From: Candidatus Moranbacteria bacterium RIFCSPLOWO2_12_FULL_48_12
GTDB lineage: Bacteria; Patescibacteriota; Minisyncoccia; Moranbacterales; UBA1568
Length of the DNA: 5,725 bases
Assembly: GCA_001784735.1 (NCBI GenBank)
Contig: MFSB01000053.1
Location: 1 to 5,725 of the forward strand
Reading direction: 5' to 3'
Shown here piece by piece: positions 4,342 to 5,725 of the stretch. Position 1 is the stretch's first letter. Each line of letters starts with the position of its first letter. The notes below the pieces were generated by a model, which saw nothing but the letters and a program-made list of their open reading frames with translations, was not told the DNA's origin and did no database searches. The translations under genes and the position numbers were made by a program.

Positions 4342-5198
4342 TGAATGGGTGGCAACATCTCCCGGAAACCATAGACCCGATCGCCTTCACGATCGGATTT
4401 TTTTCAGTGTATTGGTATGCAGTGTGGCTCCTCGTCGGATTTTTTGTTGTGCTCTGGCTTGCACTTCGGTTGGCGCGAAGAGGCGATGCACCGTGTCCCC
4501 CGAATGATACTTTTGATATGCTGGCGATCCTTTTTTTCGGCGCGCTTCTAGGCGGACGTATCGGTTACGTGCTTCTGTATCACCCGGACGTTTTTTTAGC
4601 ATCTCCCATCGCGATATTTTCTCCTTATGACTTCGGGCGCGGAGAGTGGACGGGTCTTTCCGGCATGAGTTATCACGGAGGACTGGTCGGAGCAATAGCA
4701 GCTTTGGCTTGGTTTACCGGCAGAAAAAAACTCTCCTTTTGGAAGGCGGCTGATTTTGTAGCGCTCCTCGCTCCAGCCGCGATATTTTTTGGGCGGTTGG
4801 GGAATTTTTTCAATGTGGAGCTTCCGGGAAGAGTAACGGCAGTGTCGTGGGGGATGGTGTTTCCGGGAGTTCCGCCAGAAGGCGTTTTGCGTCATCCATC
4901 GACCTTGTATGAGGCTTTCTTTGAGGGCATAGTTCTGCTTATCGTACTTTTGTTCTTACGGCGCCTGGCGCGTTTTGACGGAGCACTGACGTGTTTTTTC
5001 CTGGGGTTCTATGCCATCGCTCGCTTCGGTTGCGAATACTTCCGTGAGCCGGACCCGCAGCTGGGGATTTTTTTCAGCCCGCCAACTGGCGGGTTTACTA
5101 TGGGACAGGCGCTTTCTTTCGCGATGTTCTCTGCGGCAGTTGTGATTTACATATGGCTCAAACAGAGAAATCGTGTTAAAATTGTAAACAACGGCTAA
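4341..5198 (+). CDS. lgt: Prolipoprotein diacylglyceryl transferase Lgt
   Basis: Lgt moves the diacylglyceryl group of phosphatidylglycerol onto the lipobox Cys of prolipoproteins, the first step of lipoprotein maturation in the inner membrane. The 285 residues are strongly hydrophobic with about seven spans. Hallmarks are VYWYAVWLLVGF with Tyr26, GGRIGYVLLY (71-80) and His112 in MSYHGG. The family signature GRLGNFFNVELPGR follows (151-164, Arg152, Asn155 and Glu160), then HPSTLYE (185-191), ARFGCEYFREPDPQLG and TMGQ. These include the Arg, His and Tyr positions reported as essential in E. coli Lgt. A short extra SPPTG lies between LGIFF and GFTMGQ, encoded by a perfect palindrome. The ATG at 4341 fits the family N-terminus, though no ribosome binding site is visible. 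The gene is 76 bp after the permease, separated by inverted repeats. Substrate lipoproteins are not in the window. Confidence 0.96.
   Translation: MNGWQHLPETIDPIAFTIGFFSVYWYAVWLLVGFFVVLWLALRLARRGDAPCPPNDTFDMLAILFFGALLGGRIGYVLLYHPDVFLASPIAIFSPYDFGRGEWTGLSGMSYHGGLVGAIAALAWFTGRKKLSFWKAADFVALLAPAAIFFGRLGNFFNVELPGRVTAVSWGMVFPGVPPEGVLRHPSTLYEAFFEGIVLLIVLLFLRRLARFDGALTCFFLGFYAIARFGCEYFREPDPQLGIFFSPPTGGFTMGQALSFAMFSAAVVIYIWLKQRNRVKIVNNG
5078..5093. repeat. Short perfect palindrome inside lgt
   Basis: CCCGCCA (5078-5084) and TGGCGGG (5087-5093) form a 7-bp perfect hairpin with a 2-base loop. It encodes SPPTGG in a loop of Lgt where homologues are a few residues shorter. This may be a minimal palindromic insertion of the kind seen in mnmA and mutY. 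A short GC-rich palindrome can also arise by chance. Confidence 0.5.
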
Positions 5199-5345
5199 TC
5201 CGCTCTCTTTTCTACCATGCCGAGCAGTGAAACTTCGGCCGAGTATTGTAGAGGATTTGATATGAGTAGCAATAACGTGGGAGCGGAGTACTAATTCGTC
5301 ATTTCCACAGTTTCTATAAAAACTGTCGAAGTTCTACTACCGGGT
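5199..5345. other. 147-bp intergenic region with two hairpins
   Basis: An imperfect two-part hairpin spans 5211-5252. TCTAC pairs with GTAGA and GCCGA (5219-5223) pairs with TCGGC (5235-5239), with a mismatch and a 5-base bulge. A perfect 7-bp hairpin follows, ACAGTTT (5307-5313) with AAACTGT (5320-5326). Its loop contains TATAAA (5315-5320), a possible -10 box about 25 bases before the next ATG. There is no clear rho-independent terminator for lgt and no good -35 box. Function is unassigned. Confidence 0.4.
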
Positions 5346-5725
5346 ATGCTCGATAAAAAAATAATCGCTATTCTTGTCGGAGTGCTGGTGCTTGCGGTGG
5401 GATTCGTATATTTTGGTCTCAAGGACGGCGAGTTGCCAGCAACCGATGACCCGGCGGCCATTGTCTACTATTGGGGCGATGGCTGTCCGCATTGCAAGGT
5501 TGTGGATGATTTTATCGAAGCCAATAATATCGCGGACAAAGTGTTTTTTGAGAAGAAAGAAGTCTGGTCAAATAAAGCTAATGCCAATGAGATGAGCCGC
5601 CGGGCGCAGGCGTGCAATATCGAGCCGGAAGGGATGGGCGTGCCATTCGTCTACGGGGGCGATGGGAAGTGTTATGTCGGCGAGCCGGAGGTTATCAATT
5701 TCTTCAAAGCCAAGAGCGGTATGAA
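5346..5725 (+). CDS. Membrane-anchored thioredoxin-fold protein, CPHC active site (3'-truncated by window edge)
   Basis: The frame opens at ATG 5346 and runs without a stop to the last base, so the C-terminus lies outside; 126 residues are visible. An N-terminal hydrophobic segment (about residues 6-23, IIAILVGVLVLAVGFVYF) would anchor it in the membrane with the rest outside the cytoplasm. The domain begins AIVYYWGDGCPHCK. The redox motif C-P-H-C (Cys47, Cys50) is the type found in DsbA. GVPF supplies the cis-proline (Pro100) expected opposite the active site. Two further cysteines (Cys90 in QACNI and Cys109 in GKCYVG) are unusual for a thioredoxin and might form a second disulfide. It is likely a thiol-disulfide oxidoreductase for exported proteins; whether it oxidises, reduces or isomerises cannot be told. 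No clear ribosome binding site precedes it. The 5374-5595 frame over it is a shadow. Confidence 0.87.
   Translation, partial: MLDKKIIAILVGVLVLAVGFVYFGLKDGELPATDDPAAIVYYWGDGCPHCKVVDDFIEANNIADKVFFEKKEVWSNKANANEMSRRAQACNIEPEGMGVPFVYGGDGKCYVGEPEVINFFKAKSGM

Noticed and set aside
5217..5294. 25-codon open frame (MPSSETSAEYCRGFDMSSNN...) before the thioredoxin-like gene
   Set aside because: No Shine-Dalgarno precedes it, it is short enough to arise by chance, and it overlaps a hairpin. A secreted or modified peptide would need a partner enzyme, and none is seen.
1..5725. CRISPR array, tRNA or rRNA gene, transposase or prophage gene
   Set aside because: No regularly spaced direct repeats, cloverleaf-like segment, rRNA-like stretch or transposase/phage protein was seen on either strand.
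1..5725. Alternative genetic code (TGA read as glycine, as in some candidate phyla)
   Set aside because: All conserved genes read fully with the standard code and none needs an in-frame TGA.

Overview
The window looks like a mid-GC stretch (about half G+C by eye) of a bacterial chromosome. It most likely comes from a small-genome candidate-phylum bacterium of the Patescibacteria/CPR type. That is an inference from three things: the short membrane-anchored cupredoxin and thioredoxin-like proteins, the unusual C-terminal part of MutY, and palindromic repeats sitting inside conserved genes. No rRNA or species-specific marker is present, so the taxon is not proven. The standard code suffices: conserved genes end in TAA, TAG or TGA and none needs a reassigned stop.

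Layout. Position 1-996 (+) is the 3' part of mnmA (tRNA 2-thiouridylase), cut by the window edge. Position 1027-1464 (-) is a 145-residue protein I do not recognise. It has its own promoter, a good ribosome binding site and a shared bidirectional terminator with mnmA. Position 1516-2679 (+) is mutY (adenine DNA glycosylase). Position 2696-3109 (+) is a single-span membrane-anchored cupredoxin with a complete CuA-type ligand set, followed by a strong rho-independent terminator. Position 3206-4264 (+) is an AI-2E/PerM-family membrane permease. Position 4341-5198 (+) is lgt (prolipoprotein diacylglyceryl transferase). Position 5346 to the window end (+) is the start of a membrane-anchored thioredoxin-fold protein with a CPHC active site.

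The genes do not form one pathway. Two are housekeeping enzymes (tRNA thiolation and oxidative DNA repair). The rest act at or outside the membrane: a CuA-like copper protein, a permease, the first enzyme of lipoprotein maturation and a thiol-disulfide protein. The promoter and terminator signals suggest several short transcription units rather than one long operon.

The most striking feature is a set of in-frame palindromic insertions inside conserved genes: two in mnmA (about 151-250 and 301-348), one in mutY (about 2021-2163), a possible second in mutY (1608-1650) and a very short one in lgt (5078-5093). Each keeps the reading frame and falls where the protein family normally has a short loop. 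At several junctions the flanking chromosomal sequence is itself mirrored into a perfect 9-11 bp hairpin. This resembles a family of coding-sequence-tolerated palindromic mini-elements, comparable in concept to the Rickettsia palindromic elements, and is the best candidate here for something under-described.
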